Assembly (NCBI RefSeq): GCF_037154085.1
Contig: NZ_JBANRM010000005.1
Coordinates: 1 to 64,000 of the forward strand
DNA length: 64,000 bases
Direction: 5' to 3'
From: Andeanibacterium fulvum
Lineage (GTDB): Bacteria > Pseudomonadota > Alphaproteobacteria > Sphingomonadales > Sphingomonadaceae
In this document: positions 43,024-51,969 of the stretch, piece by piece
How the letters are laid out: each line of letters opens with the position of its first letter
Position numbering within the stretch: position 1 is the stretch's first letter
Made by a program: the position numbers and the translations under genes
The notes under the pieces: model-generated
Databases searched by the model: none
Told to the model about the DNA's origin: nothing
Seen by the model: only the letters and a program-made list of their open reading frames with translations

Positions 43024-44097
43024 TCAGGCTGCCTTCATGCGTCGACGGCGCCAGAAGGCCAGCGCGGCGAGTCCTGCCCCGAACAGCCCGAGCATCCCCG
43101 GTTCCGGCACCTGCGTGCCTCCCGAAGACGACCCGCCCGAGGACGATCCGCCCGAACTGCTCGAAGAGGGCGGTTCGTAATGATAGCCGCCGTCATAGGT
43201 CCCGACATGCATCTCGCCGTCCTGGACCAGGCTGCCGAATACCGCCGAACCCTGGATGTAATTATAGGTATGGGCATCCGCCTTGGGTGCCAGCACCGAC
43301 CCGCCGAATGCCGTGGTCAGCGTCAGCTTTTCCGCATCCGGGAAATTCCAGATCACGCTCTCGCCCAGATTGTTCGTCCCACCCAGGAAATTGTCGTTGA
43401 GCGTGATGTTCGTGCCGCTGACATTCACGATCGCGGTGTCGGCCCCGTTGAGATTGAACTGAATCTCGCCGATGGAATCGAGGTCGGCCGAACTGATGTT
43501 GAACACCGCCACGCCATTGGCGTCCGGCTGGGCAGTGAACACGCCCTTGTTGCCCTGGATCGAGAAATCGCTGTTCGATGAAAGCGTGCTCAGATCGTAG
43601 GAGAGGCCGGTCATGCTGGTGGTGATCAGGCTCTTGTCCTGCTGCAGGTTCTGCGTGAAGGCCGGATCGGAAGCCGAAAGGCCCGAATTCACGGTGTTCT
43701 GGTTGACGTTGGTATTGCTGATCGTACCGCCGACCTGAACCGTCTGGGCCGCACCGTTCAGGTTGAAGCCGCTGTTGACGTTGCCGCCCACAATCGCGCC
43801 GGAGCCATTGTTGAGGTTCTTCGTCCCACCATTCACGTCGCCCACCACGGTCAGGCCCGGCGTGCCGGTGGTGGAGGCCGGAATGCTCGAAATATTATAG
43901 TTCGAGGAATTGCCCGAAAGGTCGCCGCCTACGAAAGTCCGCCCTTCCACTTCCGAGGAAGAGACGAGATCGCCCAGCACCACGAGATTCCATTCGCGCA
44001 GGATATCGGTGCCGGTGGGCGTCGAAGCGAAGGCGGGAACGGAGAGGGCAAACGCCGCGGCTGCCGCGGCGATGGTCAGTCTGAATTTGGTGGACAC
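43024..44097 (-). CDS. Choice-of-anchor A family PEP-CTERM protein
   Basis: The 357-aa exported protein has a signal peptide (ALSVPAFASTP), then a choice-of-anchor A domain (DILREWNLVVLGDLVSSSEV ... TFVGGDLSGNSSNYN) of about 230 residues rich in Asn, Gly, Ser and Val. A Ser/Gly linker precedes the C-terminal PEP-CTERM sorting signal: VPEPGMLGLFGAGLAALAF followed by WRRRR. Such proteins are cut and anchored by an exosortase and are linked to exopolysaccharide. No exosortase gene is in the window, so the sorting enzyme must be elsewhere. No sigma-54 site was found upstream of this gene. Confidence 0.9.
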   Translation of the reverse strand: MSTKFRLTIAAAAAAFALSVPAFASTPTGTDILREWNLVVLGDLVSSSEVEGRTFVGGDLSGNSSNYNISSIPASTTGTPGLTVVGDVNGGTKNLNNGSGAIVGGNVNSGFNLNGAAQTVQVGGTISNTNVNQNTVNSGLSASDPAFTQNLQQDKSLITTSMTGLSYDLSTLSSNSDFSIQGNKGVFTAQPDANGVAVFNISSADLDSIGEIQFNLNGADTAIVNVSGTNITLNDNFLGGTNNLGESVIWNFPDAEKLTLTTAFGGSVLAPKADAHTYNYIQGSAVFGSLVQDGEMHVGTYDGGYHYEPPSSSSSGGSSSGGSSSGGTQVPEPGMLGLFGAGLAALAFWRRRRMKAA

Positions 44098-44289
44098 AGG
44101 GATTCTCTGAATGAATTCAACGGGGGGACTTGCCCCTTAACCTATTCCGTCAAGATTTATGCGTTCGATTAAATACCGTTTCAATCCGGCACAGACCGCA
44201 CTCGAAAAGGTTAACGCGCGGGCGGCCTGGGGCGAACGGGCCAGCTTCGCCAGCAGGTGAGCGAGACAATCCCGCGATCGAGAGTGTGG

Positions 44290-44366
44290 TGGCGCGCCCG
44301 GCAGGACTCGAACCTGCAACTCCAAGCTTAGAAGGCTCGTGCTCTATCCAGTTGAACTACGGGCGC
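44290..44366 (-). tRNA. tRNA-Arg (TCT)
   Basis: The minus strand has acceptor GCGCCCG pairing with CGGGCGC, D-arm AGTTCAACTGGATAGAGC, anticodon stem-loop GAGCCTTCTAAGCTT with anticodon TCT, T-arm GCAGGTTCGAGTCCTGC and an encoded CCA. Length is 77 nt. Confidence 0.95.
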
Positions 44367-44456
44367 GTGGTGGTGCCCATAGAGCATGCGGCGCCCCGGT
44401 GGGAACGCCTTTTTGGGTATCTATGCCCGGCGGTGTTTTCGGGTTAGCAATGCTGC

Positions 44457-45194
44457 ATGGGCGAACACACCAAACGCATCGAAGGCCAGGCGGGCGGGCG
44501 CCGGCATTTCCGCTATCTCGACTATCTGATGGCGGCCTTCGTCGCCATTCTGCTGCTGTCGAACCTGATCGGAGCGTCCAAGCCCAGTTACGTCACTCTG
44601 CCCGGCGGCATGGAGTGGTCGTTCGGTGCCGGGGTGCTGTTCTTCCCCGTCAGCTACATCATCGGCGACGTGCTGACCGAAGTTTACGGCTATGCCAATG
44701 CAAGGCGCGTGATCTGGACCGGCTTTGCCGCCTTGATCTTCATGGCCTTCATGGCGGCAGTCGTCGTCGCCTTGCCTCCCGCCGATGGCTGGCCGGGGCA
44801 GGAAGCCTACGAATTCGTATTCGGAAACAGCTGGCGGATCGTCGCCGCCTCCATGCTGGCCTTCTGGGCCGGCGAATTTGCCAACAGCTTCGTGCTGGCC
44901 AAGCTCAAGCTTATCACTGGCGGCCGTTTCCTGTGGGTGCGCACGATCGGCTCCACAGTGGTCGGCCAGGGGCTGGACAGCCTGATCTTCTACCCGCTGG
45001 CCTTTTATGGCCTGGCCGGCTGGCCGCCCGAGCAGCTGATGCAGGTCGTTCTTTCGCAATGGCTGATCAAGACTGTCTGGGAAGCCGCGCTCACCCCGGT
45101 TACTTATGCGGTGGTCGGCTTCCTCAAGCGGCGCGAAGGCGTCGACGTGTTCGACAGCGACACCGATTTCTCGCCCTTCGCGAAAAACGCCTGA
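44457..45194 (+). CDS. Queuosine precursor transporter (YhhQ/VUT family)
   Basis: The 245-aa membrane protein has about six hydrophobic segments and the DUF165/VUT signature FFPVSYIIGDVLTEVYGYAN ARRV split here at 20, with WTGF following. E. coli YhhQ takes up the queuosine precursors preQ0 and preQ1. A second motif, VRTIGSTVVGQGLDSLIFYP, is also characteristic. It is a single gene between tRNA-Arg and the convergent PspC-like gene. The neighbourhood of a tRNA gene is probably coincidence. Confidence 0.93.
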   Translation: MGEHTKRIEGQAGGRRHFRYLDYLMAAFVAILLLSNLIGASKPSYVTLPGGMEWSFGAGVLFFPVSYIIGDVLTEVYGYANARRVIWTGFAALIFMAFMAAVVVALPPADGWPGQEAYEFVFGNSWRIVAASMLAFWAGEFANSFVLAKLKLITGGRFLWVRTIGSTVVGQGLDSLIFYPLAFYGLAGWPPEQLMQVVLSQWLIKTVWEAALTPVTYAVVGFLKRREGVDVFDSDTDFSPFAKNA

Positions 45195-45221
45195 TGCCGC
45201 GGGGGGCGCGCACGCCCCCCG

Positions 45222-45428
45222 TCAGTCTGCAATGATCCCGATGGCGAGATAGATCAGCACCGGTGCGCCGAAGCCCAGCAGGGTCGCCGCGACAAAGCCG
45301 ATACGGACCAGCGTGGGGTCGATCCCGGCGTAATTCCCGATCCCGCTGCACACGCCCAGTATCTTGCCGTGGATCCGGTCGAGATGGAAAGCCTTCACCG
45401 GCGAGCCGTTGCCGTCGAACGCGCTCAC
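45222..45428 (-). CDS. Short PspC-domain protein
   Basis: From GTG 45428 the protein has 68 residues, nearly all of it a PspC domain (AFHLDRIHGKILGVCSGIGN, then IDPTLVRIGFVAATLL and GAPVLIYLAIGII). The GTG overlaps the stop of a 41-aa membrane peptide (GCGTGAGCG), giving coupling. It lacks the C-terminal tail of the pspC at 34647-35027, is far from pspF, and has no sigma-54 promoter in view, so it is probably a separate PspC paralogue. Confidence 0.85.
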   Translation of the reverse strand: MSAFDGNGSPVKAFHLDRIHGKILGVCSGIGNYAGIDPTLVRIGFVAATLLGFGAPVLIYLAIGIIAD

Positions 45429-45550
45429 GCCACGATCCCCGGCACGAAGGCACCCTGCGGCACGAAGCTGGCAGCGATCAGGAATACGGACAGCGCGAAG
45501 GCCGATACGCCCGCGGCGATCCGGCTGGTGGTGGAAGTGATGTTCTGCAT
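45425..45550 (-). CDS. 41-aa membrane peptide before the PspC-like gene
   Basis: ATG 45550 follows GAGGGAAC by 7 nt and opens MQNITSTTSRIAAGVSAFAL..., 41 codons with one hydrophobic segment at about 12-29 and a Pro/Val end. The stop overlaps the GTG of the PspC-like gene by GTGA. This copies the arrangement of the psp operon, where a 51-aa peptide ends in the same GTGA overlap. No family is known to me. Confidence 0.75.
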   Translation of the reverse strand: MQNITSTTSRIAAGVSAFALSVFLIAASFVPQGAFVPGIVA

Positions 45551-45797
45551 TTCGAAGTTCCCTCAATCGAACTGGCGGACCATTCCGCCGATGCACAGGT
45601 GATTGCAGGAGGCGTGCCAGTTTGAAGAAACTGGCCGATTTTCGCGGATTTCTTGAAGCAACACCCGCCCGAAATGCAAATCAGGCCAAATGCACGCGCT
45701 ATAATTTGGGAAATTTCACCAACATTAGGCGGGGCCATTTCCGACTCGCATATTTTCCATTGGCCTGCCTGCCTGCGGCGGTCTATCGCCGCTGCCG

Positions 45798-46883
45798 ATG
45801 GCGCTCGACCGGATCACCCTTGCCGCCTTTCGCAACCACCGGGCCAGTGCGATCGATGGCACTGGGCACTTCAACCTGCTCGTGGGCGAAAATGGCGCGG
45901 GCAAGACCAATGTGCTGGAAGCGATCTCGCTTTTCGCCCCCGGGCGCGGCCTGCGGCGAGCGGCGCTATCCGACATGGCGGGCAGCGGCGGCCCTGGCGG
46001 CTTCACGGTCAGCGCGCGCCTGAGCCAGCGCGATGGCGCGGAACCCGTGGCACTGGGCACCGGCACGGAGGCTGCCCAGCCAAGCCGTCGTCTCGTCCAG
46101 ATCAACAGTGCCCCTGCCAGCGCGGTCAGCCTTGGCGAATGGCTGGCCCTCACCTGGCTCACCCCGGCGATGGACCGCCTGTTTGCCGACAGCGCGGGGG
46201 CGAGGCGGCGCTACATGGACCGGCTCGCACTGGCGCTCGATCCCGGCCACGCGCGCCTCGCGGCCCGGCACGAGGCGGCCCTGCGTGAACGCAACCGCCT
46301 GCTCTCCGGTCCGCATGAGCCCGATCCGCGCTGGCTCGACGCTGTGGAGGCCCAGCTGGCGGAGGCCGGCGCAGCCCTTGCCCGTGGTCGCGCATCGCTG
46401 GTCGAGCGGCTGAGCGCCGAACTTGCCGCCTTGCCGGAAGAACCCTTTGCCCGTCCGGTGCTTACCTATGTACCCGGCGGCCCGCTCGATGCGATCACAC
46501 TGGCCGAAGCGCTCGCCGCCGGCCGCCGCCGCGACCGTGCCACCCAGCGCACTCTCACCGGCCCTCAGCGCGACGAACTGGAAGTGGTGATGGCTGGCAA
46601 GGGCCAACCCGCCGCCCTGTGTTCCACTGGCGAGCAGAAGGCGATGCTGATCGCCATCACCCTGGCCCATGCAGGCCTTGCCGCAGGAGAACGGCCAAGC
46701 CTCCTCCTGCTGGACGAGGTCGCCGCCCATCTCGACCCCCTGCGCCGCGCTGCCCTGTTCGAGCGGCTACGCAGCGGCAAGGCACAGGTCTGGCTCACCG
46801 GCACGGAACTCGCCCCCTTCGCCGAAATCCGCGAGGAAGCGGCCTGCTGGCGCGTGGCGGCAGGACAAGTGGAACGAGTCTAG
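45798..46883 (+). CDS. recF: DNA replication and repair protein RecF
   Basis: The 361-aa RecF has Walker A GENGAGKTN at residues 30-38, the ABC-type signature region (FLTGPQRDEL-like TGPQRDELEVVM) and a Walker B-like LLLLDEVAAHLDP. It loads RecA at gaps together with RecO and RecR. It is not next to dnaA-dnaN, unlike in many bacteria. REP-like elements fill the gap downstream. Confidence 0.95.
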   Translation: MALDRITLAAFRNHRASAIDGTGHFNLLVGENGAGKTNVLEAISLFAPGRGLRRAALSDMAGSGGPGGFTVSARLSQRDGAEPVALGTGTEAAQPSRRLVQINSAPASAVSLGEWLALTWLTPAMDRLFADSAGARRRYMDRLALALDPGHARLAARHEAALRERNRLLSGPHEPDPRWLDAVEAQLAEAGAALARGRASLVERLSAELAALPEEPFARPVLTYVPGGPLDAITLAEALAAGRRRDRATQRTLTGPQRDELEVVMAGKGQPAALCSTGEQKAMLIAITLAHAGLAAGERPSLLLLDEVAAHLDPLRRAALFERLRSGKAQVWLTGTELAPFAEIREEAACWRVAAGQVERV

Positions 46884-46983
46884 GCGGCGTGGACAAATTC
46901 AGGCCTGAGTGAGCGCCTGATATCTGGGAGTACAGCCTGCGGCCTAAATGACAGGAACGGGGTGGAGAGCTGCCAGTCCCCAA

Positions 46984-47057
46984 TTCGTCATTCCCGCGAA
47001 GGCGGGAATCCAGATCAACGGTTGCCGCTGGATTCCCGCCTTCGCGGGAATGACGAA
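46984..47057. repeat. REP-like element, CGTCATTCCCGCG type
   Basis: TTCGTCATTCCCGCGAAGGC and its inverted copy TTCGCGGGAATGACGAA bracket a 74-bp palindromic element, second copy of the family at 17259-17332. It is joined by about 38 bp to the next repeat. Confidence 0.92.
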
Positions 47058-47094
47058 GGTGAGTGAGTAGAATCCTTATCCCAAGCCACCACAC

Positions 47095-47197
47095 CCGCTC
47101 GTCCTGAGCTTGTCGAAGGACACGGGAAACCGTCGCCCAATATCCCCTTGTTGGGCAAGCGCTGGCGCGTGTCCTTCGACAAGCTCAGGACGAACGG
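47095..47197. repeat. Palindromic repeat, GTCCTGAGCTTGTCGAAGGA type
   Basis: This element is the inverse of the 9559-9661 copy. The loop GGGAAACCGTCGCCCAATAT... matches it read on the other strand with few differences. The spacer joining it to the 46984-47057 element also matches 9662-9698. Both lie in the recF to DUF2189 gap (46884-47301), which holds nothing else recognisable. Confidence 0.92.
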
Positions 47198-47301
47198 AGG
47201 TTGGGGATGACCGCCATGTCGTCGTATCCGGATTGGCAGCTGCTTGGTTGAAATTCCGAAAAGCGGTTATGGAAACTCACGCTGGAATTGGTCCACGCCG
47301 C

Positions 47302-48072
47302 CTAGTTCGCCGGAACCACCCGACGATAAAGATGCCATGTCGCATGGCCCAGCACGGGCAGTACGACGAGCAGCCCGAGGAACATCGGAACCATTGCCGC
47401 GAACAGGGCAATCGACATCAGCACCGCCCACACCACCAGCACGAAGCCGTTGGCGCGCATGGCGGCAAGACTGACGATGATCGCGGTGAGGAAATCGACC
47501 TCCCGATCCACCAGCATGGGCAGGCTCATCACGGTGATCGAATAGAAGGCCAGCGCCATAAGGGCGCCAACCGCTCCGCCTACCACCAGCATCATGATAC
47601 CCGCACTGGTACGGAAGATTTCCAGCGATTCAGAACCGAGCCCGGATTCGGCCAGAAATATCGCGAAGATACCGTGGGCAAGGATGATCCAGAACGTGAA
47701 GCCGACGAAGACGAACCCGCCCATCATCAGCACCTGTTCGTCGCCCCGCCCGCGCAGGGCGCCCAGCACCGCTCCCCAACTCATGGGCAAGCCGGCCTCA
47801 CGCCTGCGACTGACTTCATAGAGCCCCACTGCGATGAACGGCGCCAGCAGCGGAAAGCCGGCCGACGCAGGAACCAGCCAACCGATCTGGCCCCACGAGA
47901 ACAGCGCGAAATACAAAAACATGCCCGCCGCGACATAGATCGCCGCAAAGAACAGCCCGAAGGCCGGATATGCCCTGAAGTCCTTCCATCCCGCCGCCAG
48001 TGCGGCCGAAAGATCCCCCATCCGCAAATCGCCCGCGACCTTTACCGGAACGATCTGAACCTGCTCGCCCAT
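47302..48072 (-). CDS. DUF2189 membrane protein
   Basis: The 256-aa protein has six hydrophobic segments and the DUF2189 pattern LAAGWKDFRAYPAFGLFFAA with PLLAPFIAVGLYEVSRRREAG. It is common in alphaproteobacteria, where some members lie near cytochrome c oxidase genes. Function unknown. ATG 48072 (MGEQVQIVPV) was chosen; the upstream frame is not conserved. Confidence 0.9.
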   Translation of the reverse strand: MGEQVQIVPVKVAGDLRMGDLSAALAAGWKDFRAYPAFGLFFAAIYVAAGMFLYFALFSWGQIGWLVPASAGFPLLAPFIAVGLYEVSRRREAGLPMSWGAVLGALRGRGDEQVLMMGGFVFVGFTFWIILAHGIFAIFLAESGLGSESLEIFRTSAGIMMLVVGGAVGALMALAFYSITVMSLPMLVDREVDFLTAIIVSLAAMRANGFVLVVWAVLMSIALFAAMVPMFLGLLVVLPVLGHATWHLYRRVVPAN

Positions 48073-48356
48073 CCCCTTGCACTCCCTCTCCGTGGAAGTT
48101 TCACCGATGGTGCATGAAGTGCCGGGGCCGGGCAAGATTTCGGTCCACAATCTTTGCCGGGTCGAGGCGCGGACCTGTCCGTTCAGGCGGCCACCAACAC
48201 GAAGGTCAAGCATAGCGCCACGAGCCACCGCGCCCCCTCAGGCACAGCAATCCCCCTGAGGGAAACTACTTGGGTGCTGCGTGGAGGGAGATTGCACTAT
48301 CCACGGTTGACCCAGATGAATTACTCTTAGCGTCTTCACAAGAAGACGGGGGCACT

Positions 48357-48956
48357 ATGAAATATCACGGGATCACAGCCGCCAGTTTGGCGGGCATTTT
48401 GGCTGCAACTCCATCCTTGGCGGCCGACGAGTCTGGCGTTCTGGTGCCAGCCAAGACGCAAACTGCACCGTTGGATGTAGCACCGGCTCAACCGGCGCTT
48501 GAAACGCGGGCGGAAATGTTCGTTCCGGCACCTGTCGCATCTTCCAGCAAACAAGTCATTCTGCCAGTTAATACACTGGTACTGGTAACTCCTGCAGAAG
48601 AGATCACTTCGAAGAAGATGAAGGAAGGCACCACGCGTGAATTCCTCGTGGTGGAAGATGTCGTGCAGGACGGCGCCGTCATCATCCCGCGTGGTTCACC
48701 GGTGACTGCAACTGTCACCTGGCGCACTGGCAAAGGCATTGTCGGCAAATCCGCCAAGTTCGAACTTTCATTCGACCGTGTTCGCGTAAATGGGCGCGAC
48801 TTCGCTCTGCGCGGCGCCCACCGTCAAGAGGGTCGCGGCAACACCGCAGGCGCATTGTTGGGTTCGATGATTATCACCGGCCGCTCCGCAGTCATGCCTG
48901 TAGGCCAGGTAGTGAACGTGTTCACGAAGGAGCCGATTGCAAAAGTCGTGCCTTAA
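48357..48956 (+). CDS. Exported protein of unknown function
   Basis: The 199-aa protein has a signal peptide (GITAASLAGILAATPSLAAD, cleavage near LAA/DES) and a mature beta-rich domain with PVNTLVLVTPAEEITSKKMK, VVQDGAVIIPRGSPVTATVT and a Gly-rich C-terminus. The pattern 'requires/keeps value, promises export gate' with IPRGSPV resembles the TrbI/VirB10-like C-terminal barrel fold seen in small stand-alone proteins, but this is uncertain. GC content and codon use look lower than in the neighbours. It has its own promoter region and no close partner. Confidence 0.65.
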   Translation: MKYHGITAASLAGILAATPSLAADESGVLVPAKTQTAPLDVAPAQPALETRAEMFVPAPVASSSKQVILPVNTLVLVTPAEEITSKKMKEGTTREFLVVEDVVQDGAVIIPRGSPVTATVTWRTGKGIVGKSAKFELSFDRVRVNGRDFALRGAHRQEGRGNTAGALLGSMIITGRSAVMPVGQVVNVFTKEPIAKVVP

Positions 48957-49088
48957 CAACCGACTTGCCCTTTGAGTTTGGTGGCATCCAGCCCGGTTGC
49001 CCAACCTATGAGCCGCCGGGCTACTTCCAAAGTCCCTAAACAATGATCGCAGCTTGGGCTCAGCGGCCAGTGCTGCTAGGGGCCGCGC

Positions 49089-50954
49089 ATGCTGACAATC
49101 AATGGCGTTACCGTGCGGCTTGGTGGCCGGACCATCCTCGACCGCGCGAGCGCGGCGATTCCGCCCGGTGGACGGGTGGGGCTGATCGGCCGCAACGGGG
49201 CCGGGAAGTCGACCCTCATGAAGGCAATGATCGGCCAGCTCGATCCCGATGAGGGCGAGATCGAGATGCCGCGCCGCACGCGGCTGGGCTATATCGCGCA
49301 GGAAGCGCCCAACGGGTCGATCACGCCGGAACAGGCCGTGCTCGCCGCCGATGTGGAGCGGGCGCAACTGCTCGAGGAATCGGAAACCTGCACCGATCCG
49401 CATCGGCTGGGCGACGTTCACGACCGGCTGCTGGCCATCGATGCCTATAGCGCCCCTTCCCGCGCGGCCCGCATTCTCACCGGCCTCGGTTTCGACGAGG
49501 AGATGCAGGGCCGCCCGCTGGATAGTTTTTCCGGCGGCTGGAAAATGCGCGTCGCCCTGGCCGCCTTGCTGTTCTCGCAGCCCGATGTGCTGCTGCTGGA
49601 CGAACCGTCGAACCACCTCGACCTGGAAGCGACCCTGTGGCTGGAGAACTTCCTCAAATCCTATCCGGCGACGCTGGTGGTCATCAGCCACGAGCGCGAT
49701 CTGCTGAACAATGTGGTGGACCACATCCTGCACCTGCAGGGCGGCAAGCTCACGCTCTATCCCGGCGGCTATGACAGCTTCGAGCGCCAGCGGGCTGAAC
49801 GGGCCGCGCAGCTTGCCGCCGCCAAGGCATCGCAGGACGCGCAGCGGGCCCGGCTGCAGGATTATGTCGCCCGTAACAGCGCGCGGGCTTCCACGGCCAA
49901 GCAGGCCCAGTCCCGCGCCAAGATGCTGGCGAAGATGCAGCCCATCGCCGCGCTGATCGACGATCCTTCGCTGAGCTTCGATTTCCCCGATCCGGGCGAA
50001 TTGCGTCCACCCCTGATCTCGCTGGATCTCGCCTCGGTGGGATATTCGGCGGACAAGCCGGTGCTGCGCCGCCTCAACCTGCGGATCGACCCGGATGAAC
50101 GGATCGCGCTGCTGGGCCGCAACGGCAACGGCAAGACCACGCTGGCCCGCCTGCTGGCGGCCCAGTTGCCGCCGATCGAAGGAGCGATGCATGCCTCGGG
50201 CCGGATGAAGGTCGGCTATTTCACTCAGTATCAGGTGGAAGAACTGGCTACCGATGCCACGCCGCTGGAGCATATGACCCGTGCGATGGAAGGCCTGTCG
50301 CCCGGCGCGGTGCGTGCGCAACTGGGCCGGTTCGGCTTTTCCGGCAATCGCGCGACCACCCTGGTGAGCCAGCTGTCGGGCGGCGAACGGGCAAGGCTGG
50401 CCCTGGCGCTCATCACCCGCGACGCGCCGCATCTGCTCATCCTCGACGAGCCGACCAACCACCTCGACGTCGACGCACGAGAGGCACTGGTGCAGGCGCT
50501 GAACGACTATTCCGGGGCCGTGATCCTGATCAGTCACGACCGCCACATGGTCGAACTGACAGCCGACCGGCTGGTGCTGGTCGATGAGGGCACGGCGAAG
50601 GATTATTCCGGGTGCATGGAAGACTATATCGACTTCGTGCTCGGGCGGAACCAGCCGAAGAAGGATGGCGCCTCCAAATCGGCCAAAGCGACTGCCAAAC
50701 CGTCCGGCAAATCGCAGGCGCAGGCTCGCTTAATCAAATCGGAGATTGCCCGGACCGAGAAGGCGATGGCCAAGTTGCAGGCCCAATGCACCGAGATCGA
50801 CCGTGCCATGTATGAACCGGCCAATTCGGCATCCCACCTCGCCGGCAAGACCATGACCGAGCTACTTACCCAGAGGGCGAAGGTCTCGGAGGAACTGGAA
50901 CGGGTCGAGGCTGAATGGCTCGCGCTGAGCGAACAGCTGGAAGGTGCCGGCTAG
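49089..50954 (+). CDS. ABC-F family ATPase
   Basis: This 621-aa soluble protein has two ABC domains. The first has Walker A GRNGAGKST near residue 35 and signature SFSGGWKMRVALA; the second has GRNGNGKTT and LSGGERARLALAL. No membrane segment is present, and the interdomain linker (about 235-300) is Arg/Gln-rich. The C-terminal 90 residues form a coiled coil (RLIKSEIARTEKAMAKLQA). Such proteins (Uup/YheS group) bind the ribosome E site and relieve stalled translation. It stands alone, followed by a terminator that faces it from the other strand. Confidence 0.95.
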   Translation: MLTINGVTVRLGGRTILDRASAAIPPGGRVGLIGRNGAGKSTLMKAMIGQLDPDEGEIEMPRRTRLGYIAQEAPNGSITPEQAVLAADVERAQLLEESETCTDPHRLGDVHDRLLAIDAYSAPSRAARILTGLGFDEEMQGRPLDSFSGGWKMRVALAALLFSQPDVLLLDEPSNHLDLEATLWLENFLKSYPATLVVISHERDLLNNVVDHILHLQGGKLTLYPGGYDSFERQRAERAAQLAAAKASQDAQRARLQDYVARNSARASTAKQAQSRAKMLAKMQPIAALIDDPSLSFDFPDPGELRPPLISLDLASVGYSADKPVLRRLNLRIDPDERIALLGRNGNGKTTLARLLAAQLPPIEGAMHASGRMKVGYFTQYQVEELATDATPLEHMTRAMEGLSPGAVRAQLGRFGFSGNRATTLVSQLSGGERARLALALITRDAPHLLILDEPTNHLDVDAREALVQALNDYSGAVILISHDRHMVELTADRLVLVDEGTAKDYSGCMEDYIDFVLGRNQPKKDGASKSAKATAKPSGKSQAQARLIKSEIARTEKAMAKLQAQCTEIDRAMYEPANSASHLAGKTMTELLTQRAKVSEELERVEAEWLALSEQLEGAG

Positions 50955-50962
50955 AAACGAAA

Positions 50963-51002
50963 ATGGGCCTCGCCGCGGATAAGGGGGGACGGCGAGGCCC
51001 AT
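50963..51002 (-). terminator. Intrinsic terminator of the beta-barrel gene
   Basis: ATGGGCCTCGCCG (50963-50975) and CGGCGAGGCCCAT (50990-51002) form a 13-bp stem. The minus strand continues TTTTCGTTT, giving termination of the 51043-51843 gene and possibly of the ABC-F gene from the other side. Confidence 0.85.
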
Positions 51003-51042
51003 CTCAATCAGCCTGAGGGAGTCAGGGCTGACCGGGGAAAGA

Positions 51043-51843
51043 TCAGAATGCGAACTTGGCCCTCACCCGGACCGGGACCGACAGGCGCGAACCGGCATCG
51101 TTGATCGAAGACAGGCCCAGCCCGCCCAGCGCACTGTCATCGCCAGAGGCGCCGTCGGCGTAATGCAGGCCGACTTCCGGCTGCAGGAAGAAGCCTTCAT
51201 TCACCTTGATCGACAGGCCCAGATCGGCACCTGCCGAGAACACCCAGGACGAATCCGAGAAGGGCGTATCAGTCAGGGTAATTCCGGCATCGGGGACAGT
51301 GAAGGTGGAAGAAATCTCCGAAATCCGCGCGACGCCCAACCGGCCCGCCAGATATGGCGAAATGCTGCTTTCGGGCATCAGATACTGACGGAAGCCAAGT
51401 TCCACCGAGAGCGCCTTATAGTCGGAAAAATCGCCGAACACCGGCAGGCTGGCATTCACCGGCGCACCCGCCGCTGCCTGACCGACATTGATCTTGTTGC
51501 CCTGCGCTTCGAGATAGCGGACCGAACCGAACAGTTCGGAGCTGTCGCTCAGGCCGTAAGCAAGCTCGGCGCCGATCCCCCAGGCATCGTCATAGACGTC
51601 CTGCTGGCTGCGCTCGCCGATCTGGAGTTCGGCCGGAATGCCGTTGAGCGCGGGGTTGAGGATGCCGAGATTGGCGATGTCGACATTTTCGCCGCCATGC
51701 ATGGTGCCATCGACAGCAAAATCCATGCCCCCGTCAACTGCGAGCGAGAATTGGCCTGCCTTAGTATGAGCCAAGGCCGGCGAAGCAGCGGCAACCGCAA
51801 ATATTGCGGCGCCAGCTATAAGCGAATGTTTGAGCAAAGCCAT
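51043..51843 (-). CDS. Outer-membrane beta-barrel protein
   Basis: The 266-aa protein has a signal peptide (LIAGAAIFAVAAASPALAHT) and a mature part of alternating strands ending in a terminal aromatic (VRVRAKFAF), the usual mark of outer-membrane barrels. The features GELAYGLSDSSELFGSVRYLE and GFRQYLMPESSISPYLAGRLG resemble OmpW/OprF-like 8-stranded porin-type proteins. The exact family was not fixed. Ligand unknown. Confidence 0.78.
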   Translation of the reverse strand: MALLKHSLIAGAAIFAVAAASPALAHTKAGQFSLAVDGGMDFAVDGTMHGGENVDIANLGILNPALNGIPAELQIGERSQQDVYDDAWGIGAELAYGLSDSSELFGSVRYLEAQGNKINVGQAAAGAPVNASLPVFGDFSDYKALSVELGFRQYLMPESSISPYLAGRLGVARISEISSTFTVPDAGITLTDTPFSDSSWVFSAGADLGLSIKVNEGFFLQPEVGLHYADGASGDDSALGGLGLSSINDAGSRLSVPVRVRAKFAF

Positions 51844-51969
51844 GATCTTTCCTCTCTTCTGAGCGATGGTTCAGGGATGAGAGGAAGATAATTCTAACGG
51901 CTATTCGTTCGACCTGTCCTTTCGGACATCCCGCTGCCCTTTAGGACAGGGCTGCTTGTCCTACGCCCT

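Noticed and set aside
43024..44290. Sigma-54 promoter driving the PEP-CTERM gene
   Set aside because: The consensus site at 42779 points the wrong way and lies beyond the gene's 3' end; no -24/-12 pair was found upstream of its start.
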